64,000 nt of DNA from Cyanodermella asteris (taxonomy: Eukaryota > Ascomycota > Lecanoromycetes > Ostropales > Stictidaceae), in assembly GCA_900618795.1 (NCBI GenBank), contig UYJD01000016.1, positions 1 to 64,000 of the forward strand. The letters run 5' to 3'. The notes beneath the pieces were generated by a model. The model searched no databases. It was not told the DNA's origin and was given only the letters and a program-made list of their open reading frames with translations. The translations under genes were made by a program, and so were the position numbers. How positions within the stretch are numbered: the stretch's first letter is position 1; every line of letters starts with the position of its first letter. Shown piece by piece: positions 11,457 to 22,524 of this stretch.

Positions 11457-12599
11457 ATGAGCATCTTCACACGTACTTTCCAGCTTAGTCGAAATAGCAA
11501 GCCGGCAGCGTCTCGCATCCAACAAGTCGCAAACCATCTTTCTCGCCCAGCTTACACATCACCGTCCGTCTCATTGCATCCCCTTCAATCCCGCTCCATG
11601 GCTTCCTCCCTCCCCAAAACCATGAAGGGCGTCCTCATCGAGAAAACCGGCGGCGTCGAAGTCCTCGACTACAAAACCGACCTTCCCGTCCCCACACCAA
11701 AAGAAGGCGAAGTACTTATTCACAACTCCGTCATCGGCATCAACTTCATCGACACCTACTTCCGCACGGGTCTGTACCCATCTCAGAAACCCGAGATCCT
11801 GGGCCGCGAAGCCGAGGGTCAGATCGTCTCCATCGGTCCGGGTAACTCGGGTACGCACTTCAAGGAGGGCCAGCGCGTGGTCTGGATGGCGACCTCTGCG
11901 TATGCCGAGTATACAGCCGTGGCGGTCAAGAATGTGTTTGCCGTTCCGGAGCAACTGGAGGCGGGGATTGCTGCTGCGAGCATTCTGCAGGGATTGACTA
12001 CGATTACACTGATTGATGAGGCGCATAAGGTGCAGAAGGGAGATTGGGTTTTGGTGCACGCTGCCGCTGGGGGTGTTGGACAGTGGTTGGTGCAGGCGAT
12101 CAAGGCCAAAGGCGCCCATGCCATTGCTACGGCGAGCACGCCGGAGAAGCGGGAGCTGGCGAAGAAGCTCGGAGCAGACGTGACCGTTGGCTATGAACAT
12201 GACGAGCTCGTTGAAGCCGTGAAGAAGGCTACGAACGGCGCTGGCATGGCTGCAGTCTTTGACGGTGTAGGCAAAGACACATTCGAGGTCAGCTTGGAGG
12301 TCGTTGCACGCAAGGGTACCGTGGTCAGCTTCGGTAACGCAAGTGGCGCGGTGCCACCTTTGACGATCGCGAAGCTCTCTGCGAAGAACGCCAAGGTATG
12401 CAGGCCGACGCTCTTCAACTACTTGGTGACAGAGGAGGAGAGGGAGAAGTACAGCAGCGAGTTGTTTAACATGCTAGTGAACAAGACTATCCAAGTGGGC
12501 ATTCACAAGACGTACCCACTGAGCGATATCAGGCAAGCCCACACGGACTTGGAGGGCCGGAAGACTACTGGCAAATTGCTCCTCGACCCCAGCAAATAG
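11457..12599 (+). CDS. zta1: Quinone oxidoreductase / zeta-crystallin-like (Zta1), MDR family
   Basis: This reads as 380 residues from the ATG at 11457. Residues 1-47 are rich in Arg, Ser and Gln with no acidic residues, typical of a mitochondrial presequence. A second in-frame ATG at 11598 (MASSLPKTMKG) starts directly before the core domain. The core shows the GroES-like fold and the NADPH-binding AAAGGVGQ motif (~200-207). The zinc ligands of true alcohol dehydrogenases are absent, as in quinone reductases. Family members reduce quinones with NADPH by one electron, and yeast Zta1 also binds AU-rich RNA. It is convergent with the zinc-knuckle gene. A CRE-like box lies upstream. Confidence 0.92.
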   Translation: MSIFTRTFQLSRNSKPAASRIQQVANHLSRPAYTSPSVSLHPLQSRSMASSLPKTMKGVLIEKTGGVEVLDYKTDLPVPTPKEGEVLIHNSVIGINFIDTYFRTGLYPSQKPEILGREAEGQIVSIGPGNSGTHFKEGQRVVWMATSAYAEYTAVAVKNVFAVPEQLEAGIAAASILQGLTTITLIDEAHKVQKGDWVLVHAAAGGVGQWLVQAIKAKGAHAIATASTPEKRELAKKLGADVTVGYEHDELVEAVKKATNGAGMAAVFDGVGKDTFEVSLEVVARKGTVVSFGNASGAVPPLTIAKLSAKNAKVCRPTLFNYLVTEEEREKYSSELFNMLVNKTIQVGIHKTYPLSDIRQAHTDLEGRKTTGKLLLDPSK

Positions 12600-13845
12600 A
12601 TGTCAAACAGACGTGCAGATGTAGTTAACATGCGATTTCAATCTGTATCGCTGCTCTCAATGTGCTCGATGGGTCGGAGCAGGGCCTCGTCCCGACAGGG
12701 TCCTCCTATTCGTTTCCAATTAACTTCCCCGGGACCAGGAGCGTAGAGCTTCGCAGTCTGGCGGGGCATTTCCAGTGCGTAGTATCGAAGTCTGCTTTAC
12801 AGATATATTTGAGAGCAATGCCCAAGAACGCCCATGCTGAAACACGAACCGAAACCGACTTGAAGGTCGGGTTTAGGTCGCATGCTGCCTTTTACAGCCT
12901 ACGTCCTCAGTCGTCAAAATACCCGGGCAGCTCGATGCCATACTGCGAGACGGGCAGCGTGTTAGCGTTCCAACGAACACGACGCCGAAGCAATCTGCAC
13001 GATCGTAACGGGTGAGGATTTTTTGGGCACACAGGCAGACATAGCTCACAGCCACTAGACCCCTTCAAGCCCCGGCTTGGTGGCAAAGCGATGATCTGGA
13101 ATCGAGGTCCGCTCAGTTTCTGCGGATATCTGAGGCTTGGCGCCATCACAAGCAAAACACAAGGACGTGCGCTTTGAGCCAAACGTGGACAAGTGCTTTT
13201 GATCGTACACGCGCAGGCTTCGCCACACACAATTGCGGTAGAGGCGAAGCGTGGGAGCTGGCCGTTCAAATACTACAATCCCAGACCAACGTTTGAAGGC
13301 TGACGCTGAGTTGACCTCTACTTGCGAGTCCTCACCTACCGTTACCAACAGCCAGCTCAGATGCTGAGACTCTACATTCGTACGAACTAACTCGGAATCC
13401 ATAACAACTGCAAATAGACAAACAAGAGGCGGAGGGACAAGTCAACTACATTTGAGGGAGCCTCACAAGAATTGAGGTCGTCGACATCGCCATTGATCTC
13501 CACAAAACGACCCGGAACAAATTGAGAGCTGCATTGAATTTAAATTGAACGCCTTTGCTCACGACAGAGATCCGCCTCCCGTGAACATAAGCTGGAGAAA
13601 ATGCGCGATTGGTGAAGATCCTGCGCTTAGGACCGAGCAGACAAGACGCAGTCGAAAGATGAAACTCTTCAAGGTTGAAAAGCAGGGAGTCGGTAATACC
13701 GTCTTTATGCCAACAAAAGCCAGCACTGAATTCTGCCAAACGCCAAGCGGAAGGAAATGGGGGCGGATAATGAAGCTCACCGTCGATGGCTGCTGGGTAA
13801 GTATTAGAAGGGCAAGTTGCGAAGAGTTTACAAAGCAAAGTGGAA
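12600..13845. other. Convergent intergenic region with one weak minus-strand frame
   Basis: These 1.25 kb lie between two stop codons. On the minus strand an ATG-started frame of 115 residues runs 13402 to 13055. Further down, a good intron 3' end (GCTAACAC...CTCGCAG at about 12933-12955) precedes a short frame ending IELPGYFDD and a stop. Together they could be a small spliced gene, but I recognise neither part and cannot place a convincing donor, so I do not call it. Confidence 0.3.
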
Positions 13846-15821
13846 TCAAACATACCCACAAAAGCCGGACTGCTTGCCGCCGCGTTTCCCGTTCTTGTTG
13901 GCCTGTTTTCTATGATTCGGTCGGGTTTCGTTGCCGAAAGCATTTGTAAAATTTCGCTTACGATCCGAGTGAGTGTTCTCATCGTTCCAGCTGTGCTTAC
14001 GCTTGTGATTGTCGGTAAAATCCTGAGACCTGTTGCACTCAACAGCCCTGTGGTCCTCAGCAGGTGGCGAATCAGCTACGTTCCAGGGGTCGTATCCTGA
14101 TCCCTCTGGAGATGGTTCTCCAGCTTGCACATCCTCTGGGAAGCCTGCGGCAGGATTGAACGGATCATATTCTTCCCCATCTTGGCCGCTCATGTCAGTC
14201 TGTGGAACTGGCGTGGAAGCACGTTCAACGTCCCGTGCAGGGCCATTGGATACGGTCTTGTATTGAATATCACGCAGGTCTGGTCGTTGGAGGTTGCCAT
14301 CATACTGTGATGGTGCGGGAGGGATGACAGGTGGTGCAGGCTTGGTCGCCTCCAACTTGAATCGGAAGACTGGATCGTCGACTTTGCTTGTGAACTGCTG
14401 ACTTCGTCGGACGCTTTGGAGCATGGCGCCTAGCGTATCCGGGCGAATGTATCTTGAGACAATATGCTGGTTACCGCCCTTGGTAGGTTCCGGAACGTCC
14501 AAGCCCGTCGTGGCATGCGCTGGTAGAGGAGTCGAAATCAAATGGCATGGACGATTGCCGTATTTGCGGGGGTCTTCTGTTGGAATATCTGGCACATCGA
14601 GCAACTTCAAGTCGTCCTCGTCCGCCTCAGCGCCCGTGACCGCCTTCACTTCCGATTTGTTGTCCGTCTCAGACTGAACCAAATCATCCTGCGTGGTCCT
14701 TTCAAAACCTGCCTGTGACTCTGGCTTCGCTACAGTGCCTGCTTGCATCGACAAGTCATTTGTGATTGGGACGCTTTTGTAATCAGGTGGTCTTTTGTCG
14801 TTCTTATTGGTGGTTGCTGTAGCTGGTGTTGGCTTCTGCGAGGGCGAACTGTAATTCAGGGAAAGAGAAGGTGGCGGATGGGATGTAACTCCGTATCGTA
14901 GGATTCCGGCGCTATGCGGGGAGGCTTGAGGAGTGTAAGGCGTGGATGTGCCAGGTGCTGCAACGTGGGAGTATGATGTCGATGCCGATCCTGGCGCTTG
15001 CGGATGGCCTGGCGAGTGCGCCGAGACTGGAGTAGGAGGTGCTGTGCCGTTTCCATAACCATTGTAAACAGGGGCAGTGTAGCCTTGCTGGCCATTGTGG
15101 GCTGATGGCACCCCATTCTGTTTTGACGGAAAATTCTGACCAGTCGCAGCCAGGTGAACTTGCTTCACATGGTCTGGGACATCATATTTCGTGATTACAG
15201 GTCGGACATAGTTCGTTCGCGCACGCTTCGCAGGCGGACCACTATACGCGTGAACAGCGTGAGTGCTACGGAAAACACGTTAGCAGTTGTGCGATCATCT
15301 CTGGATGTTTCAACTTACGCTGACTGTTTGGTATGGGGATGAGGGCAATGCATAGCCCAATGCCCTGGCGTGCCACAATTGTAGCAAGTCAGTGCCGTGC
15401 TGCTAGCTGGTGCGGGTGCTGCATAGCCTTGCACAGGCTGCGGTATGGTAGCCTGATTGGGGCCATGTTGCTGGTAGTTCTGCGCGGGATATCCCTGATG
15501 TGGATATGGCTGAGGGTAGTCCTGATGGCCATAGCCTTGCTGAGTCGGATGTTGTTGAGCCCAATGAGCTGCGCGCGCGTCCGGCTGCGCGGCATACGAT
15601 TGTTGTCCTGGCTGATGGTGGCTTTGCTGCATGTGCTGTTGATGAGGAGCTGGATACGAGGTAACAAGATCTGAGCTATGCTGTACAGCATAATGATTCT
15701 GCGCATACTGCTGATAAGTGTCCGCGGTAAGTGCCTGCGATCCGTATTGCTGCTGCTGTGATTGCTGTTGGCCATAATGAGGCCAGGGAGGCCCAGCGCC
15801 TATGACACCAGTTGGTGGCAT
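13846..15821 (-). CDS. Q-rich CCHC zinc-knuckle protein
   Basis: The gene has two exons, 15319..15821 and 13846..15265, with a 53-nt intron (donor GTAAGT, acceptor CCGTAG). The join keeps frame and gives 640 residues. The first ATG is at 15821 (MPPTGVIGAGPPWPHYG). Residues 18-140 are rich in Gln, His and Tyr, like an RNA-binding prion-like segment. One CCHC knuckle (CYNCGTPGHWAMHC, C-x2-C-x4-H-x4-C) sits just before the splice site. After it come a conserved-looking basic/Tyr stretch (PPAKRARTNYVRPVITKYD), a long acidic/proline-rich disordered region and a Lys/Gly-rich C-terminus. A single knuckle in a disordered Q-rich protein suggests binding of single-stranded RNA. The exact role is unknown. 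Confidence 0.8.
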
Positions 15822-16855
15822 TTTTCTCTTTGCCGAGGCCGAAAGAGCAAGCAAAGTTCAAGTTACCAGAGATGGAACTCAAAAAGGGCCGTTGTTCGGT
15901 CGCACAGTTTGCAGAGCTAGGAGGGGGAAGTGTCTCTGCAGCTGAATGTTTTCTTGAATCCAGCGAAGCTGTTGTGGAGGTCGCTAGAGGGGCAAGAGAA
16001 GGAAGAAAGGACAACGTGCTAAAGAAGAGATGTGTTAGATCCTGGCTGGATGCTTGAGCGCAATCGCGGCAGGCTGCACTGTGAATGACGGTCGGGGATT
16101 GCAGCTGTTAGATGAAGCTCAAGCGGTTGTCGGCAGCAGGAAACAGCCAAGCGATCCGGCCTTCACAAAAACGGGGAAAGAAATGCAAATCCGAGACCGC
16201 GTAACCCCTCCTTGTCCACCATGTTGTGAGAGATCGAGCGGAAAATGTCAACACGAAGTAGCTAGAATTGATCACAAGTGAAGTAGTCGGGTCAGAGCAC
16301 AGGTCTTGAAGTTAAGTCCAACCAGCTCGGGCTTAATCTGGTCTAGTGCTCGGCTTCAGATGATCCGATCCGCCCTGCCAATGTTCCATGCTCAGTGCAT
16401 GTTTCGACTTCAAGGCGTCGTTCTGTAGAGCTAGTTCCACACAGGCTGACCTCTTTGAGCACGAGTCGAGCTGTGCTACCTGTGTGTTCTCTCGACTGCC
16501 ATGTTAACTAGGCCTCACTCGTAGCTGCGCCACTGCATGCTCAAGAGTACCTGCTGGAGGACCTGATTCGGCCAGACAGGAAATAGGTCAGGCGACTTCT
16601 TGGCATCTTGTCGGGTCGGTCTGGTTGGAACTTGGTCAGCAACCACATCGAACGTAAACACCGCCTGAAAGATTCCAAAATCGATACAAAACCATGTTTT
16701 GACCTCCGTCCCTCGAAATTGCTTCCACCTCCAACTGTGCCAATTATGAGCGCTGAATATTCGATATACTCTCGAGCAGTCCTGCCTCAGTCACTTTAAC
16801 TCCACCACAGACGCAATTCTGAACGCTGAAGCGCCGCTCCCAACGTACAGCAGCC
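15822..16855. other. Divergent intergenic region (zinc-knuckle gene / ppg1)
   Basis: These 1.03 kb separate two divergent genes. I see no supported frame, RNA gene or repeat. Confidence 0.5.
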
Positions 16856-17872
16856 ATGCCAGGCTTACCATGCAAGTTGAGCCACAGCCTCCTCCCGTGC
16901 CATCACTAACATCTTCCAGCGAGCATCGACCTCGACGAGTGCATCGAGCGATTGTACAAGAAGGAACTCCTGGCCGAGTCGGTCATCGAAGCAATATGCG
17001 CCAAGACAAAAGAGCTGCTCATGAAAGAGAGCAACGTGGTGCATATCGCCGCGCCGGTGACGGTGGTTGGCGATATCCACGGACAATTCTTCGACATGAT
17101 AGAGATTTTCAAGATCGGTGGATTCTGCCCGGATACCAATTACCTGTTTCTCGGCGACTACGTGGATAGAGGTCTTTTTAGCGTAGAGACGATATCGTTG
17201 CTCGTGTGTCTCAAGTTACGCTACCCGCATCGGGTGCACCTGATACGGGGAAACCACGAGTCGAGAGGTGTCACGCAATCGTATGGCTTTTACACGGAGT
17301 GTGCGAGGAAGTACGGCAACGCGAGCGTTTGGCATTACTTTACGGACATGTTCGACTATCTGACGCTGTCTGTGGTCATCAACGACCAGATCTTTTGTGT
17401 CCATGGAGGGCTTTCGCCTTCCATTCATTCCATCGACCAGATTAAGATCATTGATCGGTTCAGAGAGATACCGCACGAAGGGCCGATGGCTGACCTCGTG
17501 TGGTCTGACCCCGATCCCGAAAGAGACGAGTTCTCGTTGTCACCGCGCGGTGCCGGATACACCTTCGGGGCTCAGGTTGTCAAGAAGTTCTTGGAGGTGA
17601 ACTCAATGTCACACATTCTCAGAGCTCACCAGCTCTGCCAGGAGGGGTATCAGGTCTTGTACGACGATCGTCTCAGCACAGTGTGGAGTGCTCCAAACTA
17701 CTGCTATCGATGTGGAAACATGGCCAGCGTGCTGGAAGTCAGTGATTCTGGAGAAAGGTATTTCAACGTCTTCGACGCGGCACCGGAGAACGACATGCAT
17801 AGGGGCGAGCAGCAAGCACAGCAGAACCAGGCCAAAGACGGACAGGGGATTGTGGTGGAATACTTTTTATGA
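16856..17872 (+). CDS. ppg1: PP2A-like serine/threonine phosphatase catalytic subunit Ppg1
   Basis: The gene has two exons, 16856..16871 (16 nt) and 16920..17872, giving 322 residues. The 48-nt intron has a GC donor (T|GCAAGT), branch sequence CACTAAC and acceptor TTCCAG. Splicing gives MPGLPSSIDLDECIERLYKK, the expected PP2A-family N-terminus. Metal-binding motifs are intact: GDIHG (56-60), GDYVDRG (84-90) and GNHES (116-120). It ends in YFL like yeast Ppg1 and carries the same QIKIIDRFREIPH and AHQLCQEGYQ segments, which separate it from PP4 and PP6. In yeast, Ppg1 is the phosphatase of the Far/STRIPAK-like complex and counters Atg32 phosphorylation in mitophagy. It is convergent with rdi1, the stops being only 163 bases apart. 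Confidence 0.95.
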
Positions 17873-18035
17873 GATACCCAACGACGAATTGCATTAGATA
17901 TCGGGCAGGGCATGTTGAGTGAGATGCAGCGGCGTTTCCAAGCATTCATGCAAGGATATGATTGCTACTGGAGCAGAGCTCAGATGAAAATCAAAGTTCG
18001 TCAAAGTTCATAGGCTTCGTGCGGTGACCGTTTCT

Positions 18036-18752
18036 CTACCAATCCTTTGCGATTTCAAATGTCCAGTCATACTGAAGATGGATCTTCTTGTCGTCGTCGG
18101 TAAAGCGCGATGCGGCGGTGTATTTGCCCCTGGCAAGCATGCCCGAAGGTGCCTCATCAGGCTGGACTGTTGCAAGTTAGCCAAAGTTCATTCTCACCTG
18201 GCTCTCGAGTCTCACATTTCTTCTCGTATCGCGGAGTTTCGACGGTGCTTGGAGCGTAGCTTCCCAACATCTCCTCGTGCTTGTCGACCGGAATGCCCTT
18301 GCGCCTGACCGACTGGACGTATTTCAGACCGCTCAAAACCTCGTGTTGTACCTTGAACTGGGCCTTCATGCGGAACTCTGCCCCCTCCTTGATCTTGAAC
18401 GGGTGGTCCTTCAGTGTTGCAAGCGCGCCGGGCGCGGTCAAATCGATGGTGATATCAGGTCTGCCCAAGACCTCGAGCGAGAGAGACTCGATGACACATG
18501 TTCGCTTGTCGGCCGGGTCGACTTCAAGGGGAGTACCGCCACCGAGACCGAGCGATGCCTTCCACTTCTTCAGCGACTCGTCATTCTGGTCGAGATTCTG
18601 GTATTCCTGTTGCGTAGCTTTAGCGAGAGCGTCTTCGACGACGAATTGGAACTGGAGGTGGAGCTGGGAAGACGGACCTCGATTGTCTTCTTGTCGCCTG
18701 CCTTGTAGCCCTCGGTCTGGGTGGTAGCGAGCTCGTCCTGAGCGTTACTCAT
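18036..18752 (-). CDS. rdi1: Rho GDP-dissociation inhibitor
   Basis: The gene has three exons, 18678..18752, 18198..18606 and 18036..18166, with introns of 71 and 31 nt. The joined frame gives 204 residues, the normal RhoGDI length. The N-terminal arm (GYKAGDKKTIE then EYQNLDQNDESLKKWKASLGL) and the immunoglobulin-like lipid-binding domain are clear. Diagnostic segments are GIPVDKHEEMLGSYAP, SGMLARGKYTAASRF and the C-terminal DWTFEIAKDW. RhoGDI extracts prenylated Rho/Cdc42 GTPases from membranes and keeps them in the cytosol. Oddities: the first donor is GTCCGT rather than GTAAGT or GTGAGT, and the second intron is very short (31 nt, GTGAGA...AACAG). The protein match on both sides supports these junctions. 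An in-frame extension upstream of the ATG at 18752 is UTR-like. Confidence 0.93.
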
Positions 18753-20192
18753 TGTGAGGACGAGAGGTGTGTGTGAGTGGATTGGCAGTGGCGGGCTGAG
18801 AGACTCTGTGAGCTGACTGCAGGCAGGGCTTGTTCCAGGCACAGACAAGGCACGAGCAGCGGCGCTGGGGGCTTGACTGTGGGGTTCGGCAGCGGGAGCA
18901 GTCCTCGAGCCAGAGCTTGGAGGTGGTGCGTGAGACACTTTCCAGTGAGGGTTGCGTCTGAAACTCGGCCGTCACGCTGGCTGCAAGGACTGCTTAACTG
19001 CCCCTCAGCGGACTCGGCCGCGGGGCTGCCTCGGGGCTGCTATACGCGCGCAATTACTTGAGGGATAGTCAATGATGTCCAATCGACGGCTGAGTAGATA
19101 CGAAACAGATGTCTCAAAGCAATGCCGCCCAGACAGGCGCTGTGAATGTTCGGCGATTCCTGAACAGCCAGTAGTGCCATGGCCTTTTGCCTCAGGTGCA
19201 GGCCTTGTCGCCTTGGAGCCACCAAGAGGTGCCTCGTCGTCCGATGGTATTATCTCATCTCAAATACTTATTAACAACCCTGGTTGCCCGATAGATCCGA
19301 GGGTGTTGTTCCGTGAAAGCTGGCATTGGGCACTCATGCGTCTCCAAGCCAGAACCGTATCTAGAGGTGTCTAGTTGAATCCCGTGCACGGGCGTTATAG
19401 GTAAACTTCCAGGGGCCTTGGGCAGAGAGATCCCCTAATGAAGTCCTCCAATACCGCTAAGACAGCATCGGTGAACCCTCCAACCGGCCCAGCCATCTAC
19501 CAGGCCAGTGAGTTGGCGTTGCGGGATGATCAGACCCTACACTATGGGTTCAATCGTAAGCCAATCAAACATTGGGATTCGAAGCCAGACGTGAGCACTC
19601 AAAATGTCAGCGCAATTTGCCGGCTCAACGCCCTGTGGAGTAACGCGAGGGGTTCGTGACATTTCGCGTTCGGCGGGAGGGCGCAAATTGGCGGCAGAAG
19701 TCAGCGTGGCCAGTTGGGGCAGCTCCAGGCAGAATGAGTGACATGTTCGCCGCCACGTTCAGCCCACCATTTCTGCCTCGTTTTGCGCCTTCTTCCGATT
19801 CGCCAGACTTTCAGCGGTGGCCGGTCGAGCCAGCGAGCGCCGCTCGTTCTCCTTCTCCAGTCTGCGCAGCTTGAACCCATGCTCTGCGCGCCCCCAGTCT
19901 TGCCTTCGACACCTTATTTCACCTCCTCACTGTAGCTTTCCCCAGCCCATCTCGAAAGCTCTCCCAGCATCCGTCGCCCTTCTCCATTGCTGCTACCACC
20001 ACCGTCGTCGTCGCGCAGCCTTTATAATATCTTCGCTTCTCATTCACCAGTCATAATACGGGGCTTCTTTGGCCTTTTGCGACCGCAGTCTGTTGCGGAC
20101 TGCGGCCATATACGACCCACAACGCGATCCGTTTCTTTCGCCCTTGCTTCTTCCGACCTTAATTAGCCCAACACTCAACGGTCTCGGCGAAC
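18753..20192. other. Divergent intergenic region (rdi1 / bqt4)
   Basis: These 1.44 kb contain no supported gene. The last 350 bases before the bqt4 ATG are strongly C/T-rich, as in a fungal core promoter and 5' UTR. Confidence 0.5.
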
Positions 20193-21797
20193 ATGGCCAG
20201 AACCAAAGCTCGTAGCGTGGAAACGCCTACTACTTCAGCCGCTCGCGACCGCCATCTGCCCAAGAAGCGCAATCCGCTGCTCGGCGAATCGACTACGCCA
20301 TCATGTACGCACACATCCTCAATTCATCTCCCTCGTCTATCGATCCGCTTGCCAGCCACGTTGATCTACGCGCGCCTAAAAACCGCGACGGAAGAATTGG
20401 AGAATTCTTGGCTTCGACCATGTCCACTGACGATTGCGCATAGATGACGAATTGGTTCTGCGACGACGCCTAGGTCGGACAGACCTCCAGGTCAAGGCCG
20501 AACAGGTTGGAAACAGCAATGCGACCAAAAAGGAGAATTTGGGCACCATCGAGTACGCCTATTTGGGAGCCCCTCTGCCTGAGAACCTTGACCAGAGCGA
20601 GATCTTCCCGCCTGTACCCAACGCGCCGCCACCCCACGAGTACTTCATGATGGTGAGTTTGTTACCAAACTGCGGCGAGATGGAGTAATGGCTAATGTCC
20701 TTTTTCAGAGGAGAAGCAGTGATGGTTTTGTTAGCGCTACCGGCATGTTCAAGGTCGCCTTTCCGTGGGCAAAGGCGGCCGAAGAGAAGGCCGAGAGAGA
20801 ATACCTACAAACGTTGGCAACAACCAGTGCCGACGAGCAAGCGGGTAACATCTGGATCAACGAAGCCGCTGCGCTGGAATTGTCCGTTGATTACGGTATC
20901 CGCTCATGGATCGTGGCTCTCCTCGACCCGGCGCATCCTTCAACCGAACCGCACAAGCAGACTGACAAGGCCATCTCACCGCCGCCCAAGTTCGAGTTCA
21001 AGGCTGGGGGCTCCAATGGCAAGATCTCGACACCCGACCTGCCCCCACCAGCGACTCCGGGCAGCAAGACCGGGAGCAAGAAGGGCAAGAGATCGCAGTC
21101 GCCCAGCAAACTGCCCAAGGCCGCTTCTCCACGCAAAAGGCAGACCAAGGCCGAGAAAGAGGCCAGAGCGAACGCCGCCAAGGCCGCTTCCGACTCTTTG
21201 CAGAACGCCCTGGATAGCGCAGCAAGTATCGCTGATAGCGAGAGCGTAGCAGGCACCGAGCTTGACGCTCCCCGAACCAACGGCATCGCTTCATCCCCCA
21301 AGGGCGACGTAACAATGGATGGCGAGGACAAAGTCACGATCCAAGTAGAATCGACGGTCGAGACAAACGGTGATATCGAAACCACGCACACCAACGTCAA
21401 GGTTCAAATGCCCGCCGACTCGCCCGAACTTCCTCTGCCCGAAAGCACCGAAGAGATGATCGCGACAGCCAAGCAGATGGTCGAAGAAGCGCGGAAGCTC
21501 GAGAGCGAGAACGGGCAGGTCTCCAGCAAGGGCAAAGGGAAGCGCAAAGCCGAGCAGATCGACAATAACGAAGATGACGAGATCGCAGTGGATGCGGCTG
21601 AGGGGCGGGAGTTGCAGCCGGCAAAGAAGGCCCGTCTCATGGAGCAGGAGCTCAGAACACAGAAGGTCCGCAGCCGAGCTCTGATGGGCGTGGCCGCAAC
21701 TTTGACCATTGGGTACGTACCGGGAGACTAGAGATTGAGAGACTCACTCGCTGACAATTTTCACAGGGCTATCATCCCCTACTTCATCGGTGCCTAG
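20193..21797 (+). CDS. bqt4: Bqt4-like inner nuclear membrane protein (APSES/KilA-N type domain)
   Basis: The gene has four exons, 20193..20304, 20444..20652, 20709..21712 and 21767..21797. All joins are in frame and give 451 residues. The N-terminus (MARTKARS..., then DELVLRRRLGRTDLQVK) and the APSES/KilA-N-like domain (about residues 60-180, with YFMMRRSSDGFVSATGMFK across the second splice) match the Bqt4 family. The middle is Lys/Ser/Glu-rich and disordered. The last 21 residues (ALMGVAATLTIGAIIPYFIG then A) form a C-terminal membrane anchor. In fission yeast Bqt4 sits in the inner nuclear membrane and tethers telomeres through Rap1. The third intron (54 nt) falls inside the membrane anchor; if it is retained, the protein ends after IGYVPGD. 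Confidence 0.9.
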
Positions 21798-22524
21798 TCG
21801 TGAAGATCGGTCGTTAGACGCGGATTTTAACTCTTCCCCCTACTGCACGCTTTCATTTGTTGAATACCCCCTTCTTGTATGTATTGTGCCACTTGATGTT
21901 TTCAGAGTGTTTTATATCGGGCAGCCCGCAAATTCTGTCTTTGGGGGAAAAAAAGTGGAAAAATGGCTGGAAGTCGGGCTGGGAACTCGGGGCGGTCAAG
22001 AATGTTTTTTGCAGTGATGTTCGCAGGAGGGGAACTGTCAGCGAAGGGAAGGGAAACCCGCTGACAGCATCGCGAACGGGCTGCCACAGCGACCGAAGAT
22101 TATGGTTTCAGCAAAGCAATACGACCTGCAGGGCGACGATGCAAGACTTTACTTAACCAGGCGCTCTTCTTGGATTTTCGTTACATAACGGTTTGGGAAA
22201 TCGAAGGTGGCCCCCTTGTCAGCGCGTATATACAGTCTTCCAACAAGTCGATCCGGATGAAACACTCTTGATCGACTCTGGTGGATGACAGAATGTCAAA
22301 AAATTCAAAGCACCAGTCTTCAAATCCCGAATTGAGCAACCTCGCCGTGTTCTTATTATGACTTTCATGATGTATCGCATTTCTGGATATCAACCCTACA
22401 GTGCCTAATGCTCAGCGGCTGATGCTCAGTCCGATCCTGAGCTTGCAGGTCTGATCACAAAGCACATTTCGCGCATTGGAGGCCAGTGCTCATATATCGG
22501 TGGTGTCAAAAATCCCACCAGCCT
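21798..22524. other. Convergent 3' intergenic region (bqt4 / ipk)
   Basis: These 727 bases lie between two stops. I see only AT-richer 3' UTR-like sequence and no supported gene. Confidence 0.5.
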
